This document shows, in pieces, positions 1 to 7,642 of a DNA stretch of 64,000 nt. The position numbers and the translations under genes were made by a program. A model generated the notes under the pieces. That model had not been told where the DNA came from. It was given only the letters and a program-made list of their open reading frames with translations, and did not search any database. This DNA comes from Flavobacterium sp. LC2016-23 (GTDB lineage Bacteria; Bacteroidota; Bacteroidia; Flavobacteriales; Flavobacteriaceae). Location of the stretch: contig NZ_WKKE01000002.1 of the NCBI RefSeq assembly GCF_009674775.1, forward strand, positions 124,001 through 188,000. The letters run 5' to 3'. Position 1 is the stretch's first letter. Every line of letters begins with the position of its first letter.

Positions 1-187
1 ACTACTTTTTGAATAATGATATTTCGCTATTCTTTCCTGATATTTCATACATTGTAATGAAAAATCAAAATTGTTTAAATATAGTAAAATATTTAGCAGG
101 TAAATGTTAAGTAATTGTAATTCAGTGTTTTGATTTTGTTAAGTTGCAACTTTACCCGGATTTCGGTTGTAGTGGATACTTTATCCG
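1..187. other. AT-rich intergenic stretch
   Basis: No convincing coding frame or RNA structure is visible here. It is simply AT-rich DNA leading into the duplicated promoter and leader of the first XRE gene. Confidence 0.5.
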
Positions 188-302
188 AAAAATTGTACTT
201 TTGTTTGTAAGTCCTTCAGTAAGATAAAAATGGTGTACTGCTGATCAGGACTTGTTTTAACCGGAATCTGTTTTTTGAAAGAAATTTAAATACCTTTGAA
301 AT
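188..302 (+). promoter_or_regulatory. Promoter and conserved leader of XRE gene 1
   Basis: TACTTTTG at 196-203 matches the Bacteroidota -7 consensus TAnnTTTG. It is followed by a leader of about 100 nt that is repeated, with the same length, upstream of the second XRE gene at 854-968. In both copies TACTTTTG lies 107 nt before the ATG, and both contain the words AAGATAAAAATG and CTGATCAGGACTTG. No good TTG box at the expected -33 distance was found. A second -7-like word, TACCTTTG at 290-297, lies 6 nt before the ATG; in copy 2 it has degenerated to TACCCTTG. Confidence 0.5.
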
Positions 303-689
303 ATGAGCACAGCAACAAGACCAAATCATATAGGCCGAAAAATCAGCCGTATTCGTGAACTTCGCGATATGAAGCAGGAAGCATTGGCACAAGCTTTAGG
401 CACCAACCAGCAAGCTGTTTCAATTATTGAAAACAGCGAAACAATTGATGAAGACAAACTGATAGAAGTTGCTAAAGCACTTGGTGTAACAGCAGAAGCC
501 ATTAAAAATTTCTCCGAAGAAGCTGTTTTAAATATTATTGGAAATACGTATCATGACAGCAATGTTGTTAATGGAAATGCATATAGCTGTAATTTCAATC
601 CTCTTGATAAAGTAGTAGAACTTTATGAACGTTTAGTTCAGGCTGAAAAAGAAAAATTAGAGTATGTAGAAAAACTATTGAAAAAATAA
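303..689 (+). CDS. XRE-family helix-turn-helix regulator, copy 1
   Basis: This is a 128-aa protein with an N-terminal XRE/Cro-type helix-turn-helix at about residues 13-68 (SRIRELRDMKQEALAQALG, then QQAVSIIENS). A middle region of about 30 residues (about 70-100) is poorly conserved between the copies. The C-terminus is a charged helix (DKVVELYERLVQAEKEKL), probably a coiled coil for dimerisation. The protein at 969-1361 is a close paralogue, nearly identical in the HTH and the C-terminal helix and divergent only in the middle. The promoter and leader are duplicated too, so this is a tandem duplication of a whole transcription unit. The target is unknown. Proteins of this layout are common in Flavobacteriia as cytosolic DNA-binding regulators; that is family knowledge. 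Confidence 0.85.
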   Translation: MSTATRPNHIGRKISRIRELRDMKQEALAQALGTNQQAVSIIENSETIDEDKLIEVAKALGVTAEAIKNFSEEAVLNIIGNTYHDSNVVNGNAYSCNFNPLDKVVELYERLVQAEKEKLEYVEKLLKK

Positions 690-726
690 AATGTTTAGCA
701 ATCACTACTCTATATAGATTGAATTG

Positions 727-840
727 ACTCCAGCTTTAGCTGGAGGTTATAATAAAATATCGCAATGGCTTTAGCCGAATTTGCGAAAAGAGGTTTAAAA
801 TAAAACCTGCAGTTTTATATGGCTAAAGCCTTCAAAGGAA
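727..840. repeat. Palindromic intergenic repeat (CAGCTTTAGCTG / GGCTTTAGCC type)
   Basis: CTCCAGCTTTAGCTGGAG (728-745) is a near-palindromic hairpin. GGCTTTAGCC (767-776) and GGCTAAAGCC (821-830) form an inverted pair, with a smaller AGGTTT/AAACCT dyad (791-807) between them. Elements with such words are, to my knowledge, scattered between genes in Flavobacterium. It sits between the two XRE copies, directly upstream of the second promoter. Confidence 0.6.
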
Positions 841-853
841 TTCATCTGAACCC

Positions 854-968
854 AGAAATTGTACTTTTGTCCGTAATTCAGGCAGGAAGATAAAAATGAT
901 ATACTACTGATCAGGACTTGTTTTAAACGGAATCTTTTTTTTAAAAGAAATTTAAATACCCTTGAAAT
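854..968 (+). promoter_or_regulatory. Promoter and conserved leader of XRE gene 2
   Basis: TACTTTTG at 862-869 is a -7-type box at the same 107-nt distance from the ATG as in copy 1. The leader between box and ATG is largely identical to 203-302. Upstream of the box the sequence changes abruptly to the palindromic repeat, so the duplication boundary lies near 854. Confidence 0.5.
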
Positions 969-1361
969 ATGAGCACAGCAACAAAAACCAAACACATTGG
1001 CAGAAATATCAGCCGCATTCGTGAACTTAAAGACATGAAGCAGGAGGCGTTGGCACAAGCCTTAGGAACAAGCCAGCAGACAATATCTGCTATTGAAAAC
1101 AGTGAAAATATTGATGAGGAAAGACTTGTTGAGGTAGCGAAAGCATTGGGAGTGACTACAGAAGCAATTAAAAACTTTTCCGAAGAAAATATGATTAACT
1201 ATTTCAATACTTTTTACGACAACAGTGCAAAAGACGGAATATTTAATTCTAATCATTGTACATTTAATCCCTTAGATAAAGTAGTTGAACTTTATGAGCG
1301 TCTCGTACAGGCTGAAAAAGAAAAATTAGAGTACGTAGAAAAGATATTAAAGGATAAATAA
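969..1361 (+). CDS. XRE-family helix-turn-helix regulator, copy 2
   Basis: This is a 130-aa paralogue of the 303-689 product. It has the same HTH (about residues 13-68: SRIRELKDMKQEALAQALG, QQTISAIENS) and the same C-terminal helix (DKVVELYERLVQAEKEKL). The linker around residues 72-100 has diverged (NYFNTFYDNSAKDG against NIIGNTYHDSNVVNG). The gene has its own promoter and leader and is closed by a strong intrinsic terminator at 1382-1419. The near-identical recognition helices suggest that both proteins read similar DNA, while the variable middle could separate their signals. No cognate operon is obvious nearby, so the role remains unknown. Confidence 0.85.
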   Translation: MSTATKTKHIGRNISRIRELKDMKQEALAQALGTSQQTISAIENSENIDEERLVEVAKALGVTTEAIKNFSEENMINYFNTFYDNSAKDGIFNSNHCTFNPLDKVVELYERLVQAEKEKLEYVEKILKDK

Positions 1362-1381
1362 CCTTTATAAATAGGAAAAAC

Positions 1382-1419
1382 AAAAAGAGACTTTTTAATA
1401 AAAGTCTCTTTTTGTTTTT
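1382..1419 (+). terminator. Intrinsic terminator after XRE gene 2
   Basis: AAAAAGAGACTTTT and AAAAGTCTCTTTTT pair as a stem with a 4-nt loop and are followed by a T-rich tail. It lies 20 nt after the stop codon. Confidence 0.85.
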
Positions 1420-1967
1420 AATTAGAAAGAGTTTCTAAAATAGATATTTGGCGTCAGTTACCATAAAATTTCACGTCTGTAACTCTAAGTATCCTTTTTC
1501 AAATACCAATTATGGCCTCTGCGCTGTATAATTATACGTTGCGTCAGGCGTCATTGGGGTTCTGAACCCTACAAACTACGTTCACAACCTATAATTATAA
1601 ACCAGAGACGCCATTAATGACGTTTAAGACGTGATGAATGGCGTTCCGGACGTCAAATTACAGGGAGCTGACGCCAATTGAGCATGTCATAACGTGATCA
1701 GTTCATGATAGAACCTCAAACAAGTGCTTGTAGAAATAGTGTATTCTGCAGTTTACTACTATTATTTTTCAGATCAACCTGACAACTTTATGGATGGTTT
1801 AAAATAAGGAAGAGAATTTCAGGTACCTAAATGTCCAATTCAGCGCTTTTTTAGACGGTTTCCCTGTTTTAATGCTTTTCTAAAGAGCGTTACCGAAATA
1901 CCTTTGATGTATCAAAATCTAGAAGTGTTTGTGATTTTGAACAAATTATTAATCTAAAAAATAACTT
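1420..1967. other. Long intergenic region with dyad-bounded repeat segment
   Basis: No supported reading frame is seen in about 550 bp. TTGGCGTCAG (1448-1457) and CTGACGCCAA (1668-1677) are exact inverted copies bounding about 230 bp. Inside, GGCGTC, GACGCC and ACGTC words recur about eight times, and TATAATTATA is present twice. TACCTTTG at 1899-1906 could be the -7 box of the cupin gene starting at 1968. Confidence 0.5.
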
Positions 1968-2384
1968 ATGAAAAATTTACAAAACAAAAAACTCGTATGG
2001 AATGCCATTGCAATTATGAGTTTTGCAGCCTTTATGCTTCCGGTTTCCGTAGCAGCTCAAAAAGCGGAAATAAAACGTACCCTGCTACAGCAGCACGATC
2101 TGAGTGTTCAGGGAAAAGAAGTCGTACAGGCCACTATAGATTTCGGAGCACATACCGCTTTTGGTAAACATTATCATCCCGGAGAAGAAATTATTTATGT
2201 TGTAAAAGGATCTTTGCAGTATGAAGTTGAAGGAAGCCTGCCGGTAACATTAAAAGCCGGAGAGGTGCTTTTTATTCCCGCAGGAACGGTTCATTCCGCT
2301 AAAAATGATACCAATGAAAATGCTGTTGAACTCGCCACTTACGTAGTCGAAAAAGGGAAACAGCTCGTAGTATTGACCAAATAA
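1968..2384 (+). CDS. Exported cupin-domain protein
   Basis: This 138-aa protein has an N-terminal signal peptide (hydrophobic residues about 12-30, ending VAAQ). A single cupin barrel follows. Motif 1 is HYHPGEEIIYVVKG (about residues 64-77) and motif 2 is AGEVLFIPAGTVHSAKN (about 97-113), giving the His/His/Glu/His metal-binding set typical of small cupins. The protein probably acts in the periplasm, but cupins cover enzymes, isomerases and binding proteins, so no substrate can be assigned. It is monocistronic: a -7-like box lies at 1899-1906, and a bidirectional hairpin separates it from the convergent nitroreductase gene. Confidence 0.85.
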   Translation: MKNLQNKKLVWNAIAIMSFAAFMLPVSVAAQKAEIKRTLLQQHDLSVQGKEVVQATIDFGAHTAFGKHYHPGEEIIYVVKGSLQYEVEGSLPVTLKAGEVLFIPAGTVHSAKNDTNENAVELATYVVEKGKQLVVLTK

Positions 2385-2417
2385 GATTTTAACGCGAAAA
2401 AGTCTTTTCAAGATAAA

Positions 2418-2464
2418 AAAAATGCTTTTGAAAGTGCCGTGTAAGCAATTTCAAAAGCATTTTT
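2418..2464. terminator. Bidirectional terminator between cupin and nitroreductase genes
   Basis: AAAAATGCTTTTGAAA (2418-2433) and TTTCAAAAGCATTTTT (2449-2464) are perfect inverted copies with a 15-nt loop. T-runs exist on both strands, which suits the convergent genes. Confidence 0.85.
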
Positions 2465-2484
2465 ATGAAACAGAAATTAATCTC

Positions 2485-3117
2485 TTATTTGATCTCTGTT
2501 ATGAATTCATTTTGTGGAGTTCTCACTTTTTTCATGTTTACCAGCCAGTCGTTTGCCTCATCTCTGTAACCAAGCGTAAGGATGATAGCACTTTTAAGTC
2601 CAAGTTCATTCAGCCCTAATAACTTATCTACTTCAGCAGGAATAAAACCCTCCATAGGTGTTGCATCTACTTTTTGTTCAGCAGCAGCAGCGATCGCAAG
2701 ACCAAACGAAATGTAAGCTTGTTTGGCTGCATGTATAGCATGCCATTCCTGACCAAGAGGCTCGTACATTCCCCAAAGCATTTTTTTATAATCATCCATG
2801 GCTTCAGCAGGTAATCCTCTTTCTTTAATGGTTCTGTCAAATACAGCTGAAATTTTTTCCAGGGAATAGCCGTCCCAGGATGCAAAAACCAATACGTGCG
2901 ATGCATCGGTAATCTGACTCTGGTCAAAACCTACGGCTCTGATTTTTTCCTGTAATTCTTTATTAGAAATTACAAAAATCTGATAAGGCTGTAAACCGGA
3001 TGAAGAAGGAGCTAATCGTGCTGCTTCAAGGATATAATCCAGTTTCTCCTGCGGAACAACTTGTCCGTTCATTTTTTTGGTAGCATAACGCCATTCAAGT
3101 GCTTCTATTAAGGCCAT
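2485..3117 (-). CDS. NAD(P)H-dependent nitroreductase-family oxidoreductase
   Basis: This 210-aa protein has the length and layout of the NfsB-like flavin oxidoreductases. It has an N-terminal RYATKKMNG segment and the FMN phosphate-binding region AARLAPSSSGLQPYQIFVI (about residues 33-51). The C-terminal half contains ATPMEGF and LGYRDE motifs typical of the family. Members reduce nitroaromatics or quinones with NAD(P)H and FMN in the cytosol; the physiological substrate is not visible. The gene is divergent from an HxlR-type regulator at 3227. HxlR-family proteins commonly control neighbouring oxidoreductases, so this one is probably the target. Two palindromes lie in the shared 109-bp intergenic region. 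Confidence 0.9.
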   Translation of the reverse strand: MALIEALEWRYATKKMNGQVVPQEKLDYILEAARLAPSSSGLQPYQIFVISNKELQEKIRAVGFDQSQITDASHVLVFASWDGYSLEKISAVFDRTIKERGLPAEAMDDYKKMLWGMYEPLGQEWHAIHAAKQAYISFGLAIAAAAEQKVDATPMEGFIPAEVDKLLGLNELGLKSAIILTLGYRDEANDWLVNMKKVRTPQNEFITEIK

Positions 3118-3141
3118 ATTTTTTATATTAAATTTAAATTA

Positions 3142-3174
3142 TTGTCAAAAGTAAAGACTTTACGTTTATTTTTG
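3142..3174 (+). promoter_or_regulatory. HxlR gene promoter with overlapping operator palindrome
   Basis: TTG (3142-3144), a 22-bp spacer and TATTTTTG (3167-3174) fit the Bacteroidota promoter consensus on the plus strand. The perfect palindrome GTAAAGACTTTAC (3151-3163) lies inside the spacer, as an autoregulatory operator would. CAAAAGTA at 3146-3153, read on the minus strand, is a TACTTTTG -7 box that could serve the nitroreductase gene. Confidence 0.55.
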
Positions 3175-3191
3175 TCATCTGATTACCAAAA

Positions 3192-3202
3192 GTAACTGTT
3201 AC
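3192..3202. promoter_or_regulatory. Second candidate HxlR operator
   Basis: GTAACTGTTAC is an 11-bp perfect dyad about 40 bp from the similar GTAAAGACTTTAC palindrome. Both overlap a CAAAAGTAA word (3146 and 3187), so the region looks like two related binding sites. Confidence 0.4.
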
Positions 3203-3226
3203 ATCCGGGTAACTAACTAACATACG

Positions 3227-3583
3227 ATGATTAAAGAGCTACAACACGACCAGCAAAAATGCAACAAAAACATCATGGCAGTGCACGATGCCATGGATAT
3301 CCTGAACGGAAGATGGAAAATTTCGATTATTGCTTCCTTGTGTTTTAGTACGTTAAGATTCACGGATCTTTTAAGGGAAGTAGAAGGAATTTCGGGTAAA
3401 ATGTTAAGCAGGGAACTCAAAAACCTGGAAGAAAATCAACTGGTGACTCGAACGGTTTTAAACACAAAACCCATAACGGTCGAATATGAGCTGACCGAAT
3501 ATGGTCATACCCTAAAAGAAGTGATCGAATCGTTGGCAAAATGGGGGCACAATCACAGAAAAAAAATAACAGGCAAACTATAA
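3227..3583 (+). CDS. HxlR-family winged-helix transcriptional regulator
   Basis: This 118-aa protein carries one HxlR winged-helix domain. It contains DAMDILNGRWKISIIASL (about residues 20-37), the recognition segment FTDLLREVEGISGKMLSREL (about 44-63) and the wing with VEYELTEYG. A cysteine near the N-terminus (QKCNKN) is in the position often used for redox or electrophile sensing in this family. The gene is divergent from the nitroreductase gene and shares an intergenic region with two palindromes, which implies autoregulation and control of the reductase. Its stop codon is only 2 bp from the convergent MarR gene, so there is no room for a terminator between them. Confidence 0.88.
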   Translation: MIKELQHDQQKCNKNIMAVHDAMDILNGRWKISIIASLCFSTLRFTDLLREVEGISGKMLSRELKNLEENQLVTRTVLNTKPITVEYELTEYGHTLKEVIESLAKWGHNHRKKITGKL

Positions 3584-3585
3584 TA

Positions 3586-4059
3586 TTACCTGCTGCGTTC
3601 CGAAACACGCTGAAAAAAGCCTTGTGTCGCCAATTTTTGTTCGGCTTCTTCGATGGCTTTTAAAAGATTATTTTGGTTATCAGCAATTTCGGCGAGTGTG
3701 TTTTTCATGACCGTCCAGACCGGCTGCATTTTTAGAACCAGTTCTTTTCCTTTTGGCGTTAGCACAATTAATCTTTTTCGCTCGTCTGATTTATCTTTTT
3801 TAGAACTGATCATTTTTAGTTTTTCAAGTTCCTTCAGTAAACTAATCGTCGAAGGGTGAGAGTACCCAATTTCGTTGGCAATTTCAACCACGCTCAGCTT
3901 TTCTTTGATATGTAAAGTATAAATTACGGGAAACCATTTGGGCTCAAAATCAATATCGAAAGATTTATAAACCAAAGCACCATCCTTGCGCAATTGCTCA
4001 CTTAAGCGCTGTAATCGGGTGGAGAGGGCAAGGATACCTATTTCATCAATTATATTCAT
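3586..4059 (-). CDS. MarR-family transcriptional regulator
   Basis: This is a 157-aa winged-helix protein. The helix-turn-helix at about residues 51-74 (KLSVVEIANEIGYSHPSTISLLKELE) is followed by a charged wing (KKDKSDERKRLIVLTPKG) of the MarR type. Its ATG overlaps the stop codon of the upstream GNAT gene by 4 bp (ATGA), so the two are translationally coupled. This GNAT-MarR pairing suggests an acetyltransferase acting on a small molecule or protein together with its regulator. The ligand is not inferable. Confidence 0.88.
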   Translation of the reverse strand: MNIIDEIGILALSTRLQRLSEQLRKDGALVYKSFDIDFEPKWFPVIYTLHIKEKLSVVEIANEIGYSHPSTISLLKELEKLKMISSKKDKSDERKRLIVLTPKGKELVLKMQPVWTVMKNTLAEIADNQNNLLKAIEEAEQKLATQGFFQRVSERSR

Positions 4060-4547
4060 TTTGCTGGATTTAGGGGTAAATGACAGAATACATTATCAGG
4101 TCGCATCAGCGGAAAATCATCCGGAAGCGCCTCTTTTGCGATGGTAATGAAATTATTTCTTTCGTAAAACCGCAAGGCCGCCTGTAAGATGGAAACGGTT
4201 CCTAAATATAAGTCTTTTAAGCCGTTTTCTTCACTATATTGTATTAATTGTTCTAACAATTGCTGCGCAATATTAAATTCTTTTCCCCTGTATTCTTTTC
4301 GCACAAACATTTTCCTGATCGCTCCGGCTTCCTCATTAAACTTTACCAGTGCTATAGTTCCAACCAGTTTTTCGTCAATAAAAGCGCCCAGAAAAAAACC
4401 GCCTGACTCGTAATAAAAGTTTTTGATGTCTAATAAATCCGGCTGATCTTCTAAGGTAATCGGAACATTGAATTCTTTCTGCTGAATGTTTAAAATTAAA
4501 TCAACGATTTCTTTTTCATATTCATTTTGGATAAGTTTTATTTCCAT
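4056..4547 (-). CDS. GNAT-family N-acetyltransferase
   Basis: This 163-aa protein has a single GNAT fold. Strand 4 is LVGTIALVKF (about residues 61-70). The acetyl-CoA-binding segment is KMFVRKEYRGKEFNIAQQLLEQ (about 79-100), with R-G-K in place of the usual Q/RxxGxG/A. LYLGTV and the RFYERNNF motif of the C-terminal strands follow. The acceptor substrate is unknown. It is the first gene of a two-gene operon with the coupled MarR regulator. Confidence 0.87.
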   Translation of the reverse strand: MEIKLIQNEYEKEIVDLILNIQQKEFNVPITLEDQPDLLDIKNFYYESGGFFLGAFIDEKLVGTIALVKFNEEAGAIRKMFVRKEYRGKEFNIAQQLLEQLIQYSEENGLKDLYLGTVSILQAALRFYERNNFITIAKEALPDDFPLMRPDNVFCHLPLNPAK

Positions 4548-4608
4548 TTTTATTTCAAATTAGATATAGGTACAAAACTACGTAGTTGAATACATATATC
4601 CAAATAAA

Positions 4609-4641
4609 AAAACTGAAAAGTATATTAAGAGACTTTTCAGT
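4609..4641 (-). terminator. Terminator after sugar dehydrogenase gene
   Basis: AACTGAAAAGT (4611-4621) pairs with ACTTTTCAGTT (4632-4642), and the minus strand continues into a T-run. Confidence 0.75.
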
Positions 4642-4661
4642 TGATGGTTACAAATAAGTAT

Positions 4662-4692
4662 CAGAGATGAAAAACTTGATTTTTCACCTCTG
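4662..4692. repeat. Hairpin downstream of sugar dehydrogenase gene
   Basis: CAGAGATGAAAAA and TTTTTCACCTCTG form a 13-bp stem with one A-C mismatch and a short loop. It lies between the stop codon at 4707 and the terminator at 4609-4641. Confidence 0.6.
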
Positions 4693-4706
4693 ATTAACTG
4701 TTGTGC

Positions 4707-5978
4707 TTATTTTGCAATTTTGTAGATTTTAGCATTTGCGCCATCTGTCACAGCATACAAAGCGCCGTCTTTTCCTTCTAAGACATCTCTAAAACGGCTA
4801 TTAGCAGAAGTAAGCAATCTTTCTTCGGCCACTACAACATTGTCTTTAAGTACAAGTCGCACTACATGCTGACCACTTAATGCAGCAGCAAATAAATTAT
4901 TTTTCCACTCCGGAATTAAATTTCCTGAGTAGAAAGTAATTCCGCTTGGCGAAACTACAGGATCCCAATAATAAACCGGTTGTTCCATACCGCTTTTGGT
5001 GGTAATACCGTCTCCGATTTTTGCACCGCTATATTCCAGGCCGTAGGTAATGGTTGGCCAGCCGTAATTTTTGCTGGCTACAATTTTATTCAGTTCATCA
5101 CCTCCCAGCGGTCCGTGTTCCACTTCCCAAAGGTCTCCCGTTACAGGATGAATGGCAAGCCCCTGAGGATTCCGGTGTCCGTACGAATAAATTTCAGGCA
5201 ATACACCTGTCTGACCAATAAACGGATTTCCCGCAGCAGGTTCACCATTTTTGGTGATGCGTACAATTTTACCAAGAGCAGCATCTAATTTCTGGGCCAG
5301 CGGTCTTGAGGCGATATCAGAACGTTCCCCGGTGCTTACAAAAAGATTTCCCTGTTTGTCCCAGGCAAGGCGTGAACCGTAATGTAACGTGCTGTTAAAT
5401 TCCGGAATTGCTTTATAAATTATAACAGCATTTTCGATTTTGGTCTCGTCTGCAGAAAGTTTTCCTTTTGCTACGGCTGTTGCAGTACCTGCAGTTCCGT
5501 TAAACGAAAAACTCCAGTACACCATTCGGTTTGTAGCAAAGTCAGGATCAATGGCAACATCTAATAAACCGCCTTGTCCGTTACTGTTTACTGCCGGAAT
5601 TCCGGTAATTGTTCCGCCAACAGTTCCGGCCTGAGTAACAATTCTCATGGTACCCGCTTTTTGAGTTACTATAATTCTTCCGTCAGGTAAATTATCCATT
5701 CCCCAGGGACTGGCCAAACCTTCGGCGAAAACTTTAGTCGTATAAACAGTTTCGGTTTTTATCCCGGCAATTCGGGTTTGTCCTTTAAATGCCGGAACAT
5801 AAGTTGAGTTTGCAGGTTTAGTTTCTACCGGAGGAAGTGTTCCAACAGGTACATCATCATCGTCATCACTACCATTATTATTCTTATCTTCATTATTGCA
5901 GGATAGCTGACTAAGTACTAAGAATAAAACGGAAAGATAAACAAGAACATGCTGTTTTTTTAGAAATGGGTTTTTCAT
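4707..5978 (-). CDS. PQQ-type glucose/sorbosone dehydrogenase lipoprotein
   Basis: This 423-aa lipoprotein has a hydrophobic signal ending LSQLSC (Cys27), then an Asp/Asn-rich tether. From about residue 80 a six-bladed GSDH propeller follows. Visible family motifs are GLASPWGMDNLPDGRIIVT, the region around LHYGSRLAWD, YSYGHRNPQGLAIHP (histidine of the active site), EHGPLGGDELN and KNYGWP. Related enzymes (YliI/Asd type) use PQQ to oxidise aldose sugars in the periplasm. No PQQ biosynthesis genes are in the window, so the cofactor would have to be imported or made elsewhere. The gene is monocistronic, with a minus-strand terminator at 4609-4641. Confidence 0.88.
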   Translation of the reverse strand: MKNPFLKKQHVLVYLSVLFLVLSQLSCNNEDKNNNGSDDDDDVPVGTLPPVETKPANSTYVPAFKGQTRIAGIKTETVYTTKVFAEGLASPWGMDNLPDGRIIVTQKAGTMRIVTQAGTVGGTITGIPAVNSNGQGGLLDVAIDPDFATNRMVYWSFSFNGTAGTATAVAKGKLSADETKIENAVIIYKAIPEFNSTLHYGSRLAWDKQGNLFVSTGERSDIASRPLAQKLDAALGKIVRITKNGEPAAGNPFIGQTGVLPEIYSYGHRNPQGLAIHPVTGDLWEVEHGPLGGDELNKIVASKNYGWPTITYGLEYSGAKIGDGITTKSGMEQPVYYWDPVVSPSGITFYSGNLIPEWKNNLFAAALSGQHVVRLVLKDNVVVAEERLLTSANSRFRDVLEGKDGALYAVTDGANAKIYKIAK

Positions 5979-6191
5979 AATGTAATTTTTTTAATGTTAA
6001 AATTAACTTCATATAAATATAACCCTCTTTAAGATAATTTTATTGTTTTGTGATTTACATAATTCCCATGTTTTCGGTAAGAAGTGTGTTAAAAATGAAA
6101 ATAGATATCTGTTTATGAGTTGATTAGCTATTTTGATGTTTCTGGTTTTTACATAAGCAGGCTCCTTTGGTTGTAATTCAAATTGGTGTTA
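5979..6191. other. Intergenic region, nothing recognised
   Basis: AT-rich sequence between the starts and ends of two minus-strand genes. No reading frame, RNA or strong dyad was found. Confidence 0.4.
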
Positions 6192-6251
6192 GGCTGAGCG
6201 AAGTCGGAGCTCTTTCCATCTAAAAAAAGCCTTCGGCTCCGCTCAGGATGA
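6192..6251. repeat. Imperfect palindromic repeat (GCTGAGCGAAG type)
   Basis: GCTGAGCGAAGTCGGAGC and, about 25 nt later, CTTCGGCTCCGCTCAGG form an imperfect inverted pair. This type of intergenic repeat is familiar to me from Flavobacterium genomes. Confidence 0.55.
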
Positions 6252-6288
6252 TATTGATTTCTAAAAGAATAAAAATAGTTTACCCAAA

Positions 6289-7509
6289 CTAAAACAATTC
6301 CAACTGATTTCCGGGATTAGCAGGTTTGTTTTTTGGAGGTTTAGCATCGCCAAAAACGGTTCTTCCGCCATATAGATGTGATTCATTTCTTTCTTTTTGA
6401 ATCAAAGCATCAAAATTAGTGTTTGGGGTAAAACCTTCTTCTGCTTTTCGGGAAATTTCAGATAATTTTCGAATCGCATCGACTTTATCACTGTTGCCAA
6501 TTTTGGCACGGTTGATTGCTCTTTGTAAAGTAGTAATCGTTTCATCATAAATCTTTACCGGAACCGGAAAGGGATGGCCGTCTTTTCCGCCGTGTGCAAA
6601 AGAAAAGCGGGCAGGGTCCTCAAAGCGTGTTGGTGTTCCGTAAATAATTTCGCTTACTAAGGCTAACGATTGCAGAGCTCTTGGTCCCATTCCTTTTAGA
6701 AGTAAAAGTTCTTCAAAATCTTCAGGTTTGTTTTCGTGCGTGGCCCATAACATTGCCCCGAGACGTTTCATATTGACATCTTCCATCCTCACGTCGTGAT
6801 GGGACGGCAAAGAAAGATGTTGCATTTCCTTCATGATTTTGGTCGGGGATTCTTTCGATAATTCTAAAATACCGGCTCGGGATTTCTCCGCGGTTCCGGC
6901 CGTAAGATTAAGGATCGCGCCCTGATTTTCACCGTAGATGAAAGTATGGGGTTCGTTTATAAAGGATTTTAAATCTTTCGAATGCCAATGGTACCTTCTC
7001 GCGGTTTTTGAATTCGGGTTCATTCCCTGCTGGATTACCGTCCATTGTCCTTTGTTGTCGACAATAAAATTGTGCTGGTACAATTGAAAACCATCCTGAA
7101 TGGCCGTGTTGTCTACTTTAGCGGTAAGCCTGCTGCAATTGGCCAGATCATTGCCATCGAGTCCGGTTCTTTCACCTACAGACAAAAGTTCCCGCGGTGT
7201 AAGCATCGAATGTTTGCCTTTTCCGCCACAGATGTAAATTCCGAGTTCTTTCGAATGTGGATTAACCGATTTTTTTAAAGCTCCCAAAACAGAAGTTGTA
7301 ATTCCCGAAGAATGCCAGTCCATGCCCATAACCGCACCAAAACTCTGAAACCAAAACGGATTACTCAGTTTACTGATGACTTCAGAGGTTGAAAATTCCA
7401 TAGCAATCGTCTCTACAATCGCAAAGCCAAGTTTTGACATTCGGTCAGCAAGCCATAAAGGAACATGACCATAATGTAAAGGGAGATCTGCCGTACCGGA
7501 ACGTTTCAT
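6289..7509 (-). CDS. DUF763-domain protein
   Basis: This 406-aa protein matches the DUF763 family over nearly its whole length. It begins KRSGTADLPLHYGHVPLWLA and contains FWFQSFGAVMGMDWHSSG (about residues 52-69), ICGGKGKHS (about 92-100) and LLLLKGMGPRALQSLALVSE (about 267-286). GDAKPP with a lysine/proline-rich tail ends the protein. The GMGPRAL segment resembles a helix-hairpin-helix nucleic-acid contact. DUF763 occurs in archaea and scattered bacteria without an established function; a DNA-related role is my inference from the HhH-like segment only. The gene stands alone, with no obvious operon partner. Confidence 0.82.
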   Translation of the reverse strand: MKRSGTADLPLHYGHVPLWLADRMSKLGFAIVETIAMEFSTSEVISKLSNPFWFQSFGAVMGMDWHSSGITTSVLGALKKSVNPHSKELGIYICGGKGKHSMLTPRELLSVGERTGLDGNDLANCSRLTAKVDNTAIQDGFQLYQHNFIVDNKGQWTVIQQGMNPNSKTARRYHWHSKDLKSFINEPHTFIYGENQGAILNLTAGTAEKSRAGILELSKESPTKIMKEMQHLSLPSHHDVRMEDVNMKRLGAMLWATHENKPEDFEELLLLKGMGPRALQSLALVSEIIYGTPTRFEDPARFSFAHGGKDGHPFPVPVKIYDETITTLQRAINRAKIGNSDKVDAIRKLSEISRKAEEGFTPNTNFDALIQKERNESHLYGGRTVFGDAKPPKNKPANPGNQLELF

Positions 7510-7642
7510 AGGAGAGATTTGGATTGCTGTAAAATTACAAAAAAAGCGGAGGGAAAGATGTTAAAGGATTATCTGGTTTTGTTCAGGAAAGGATGTGAAT
7601 TGCCGGTTTTGTTAAAAGGAAATGAAAGTGACCAATAGATTT

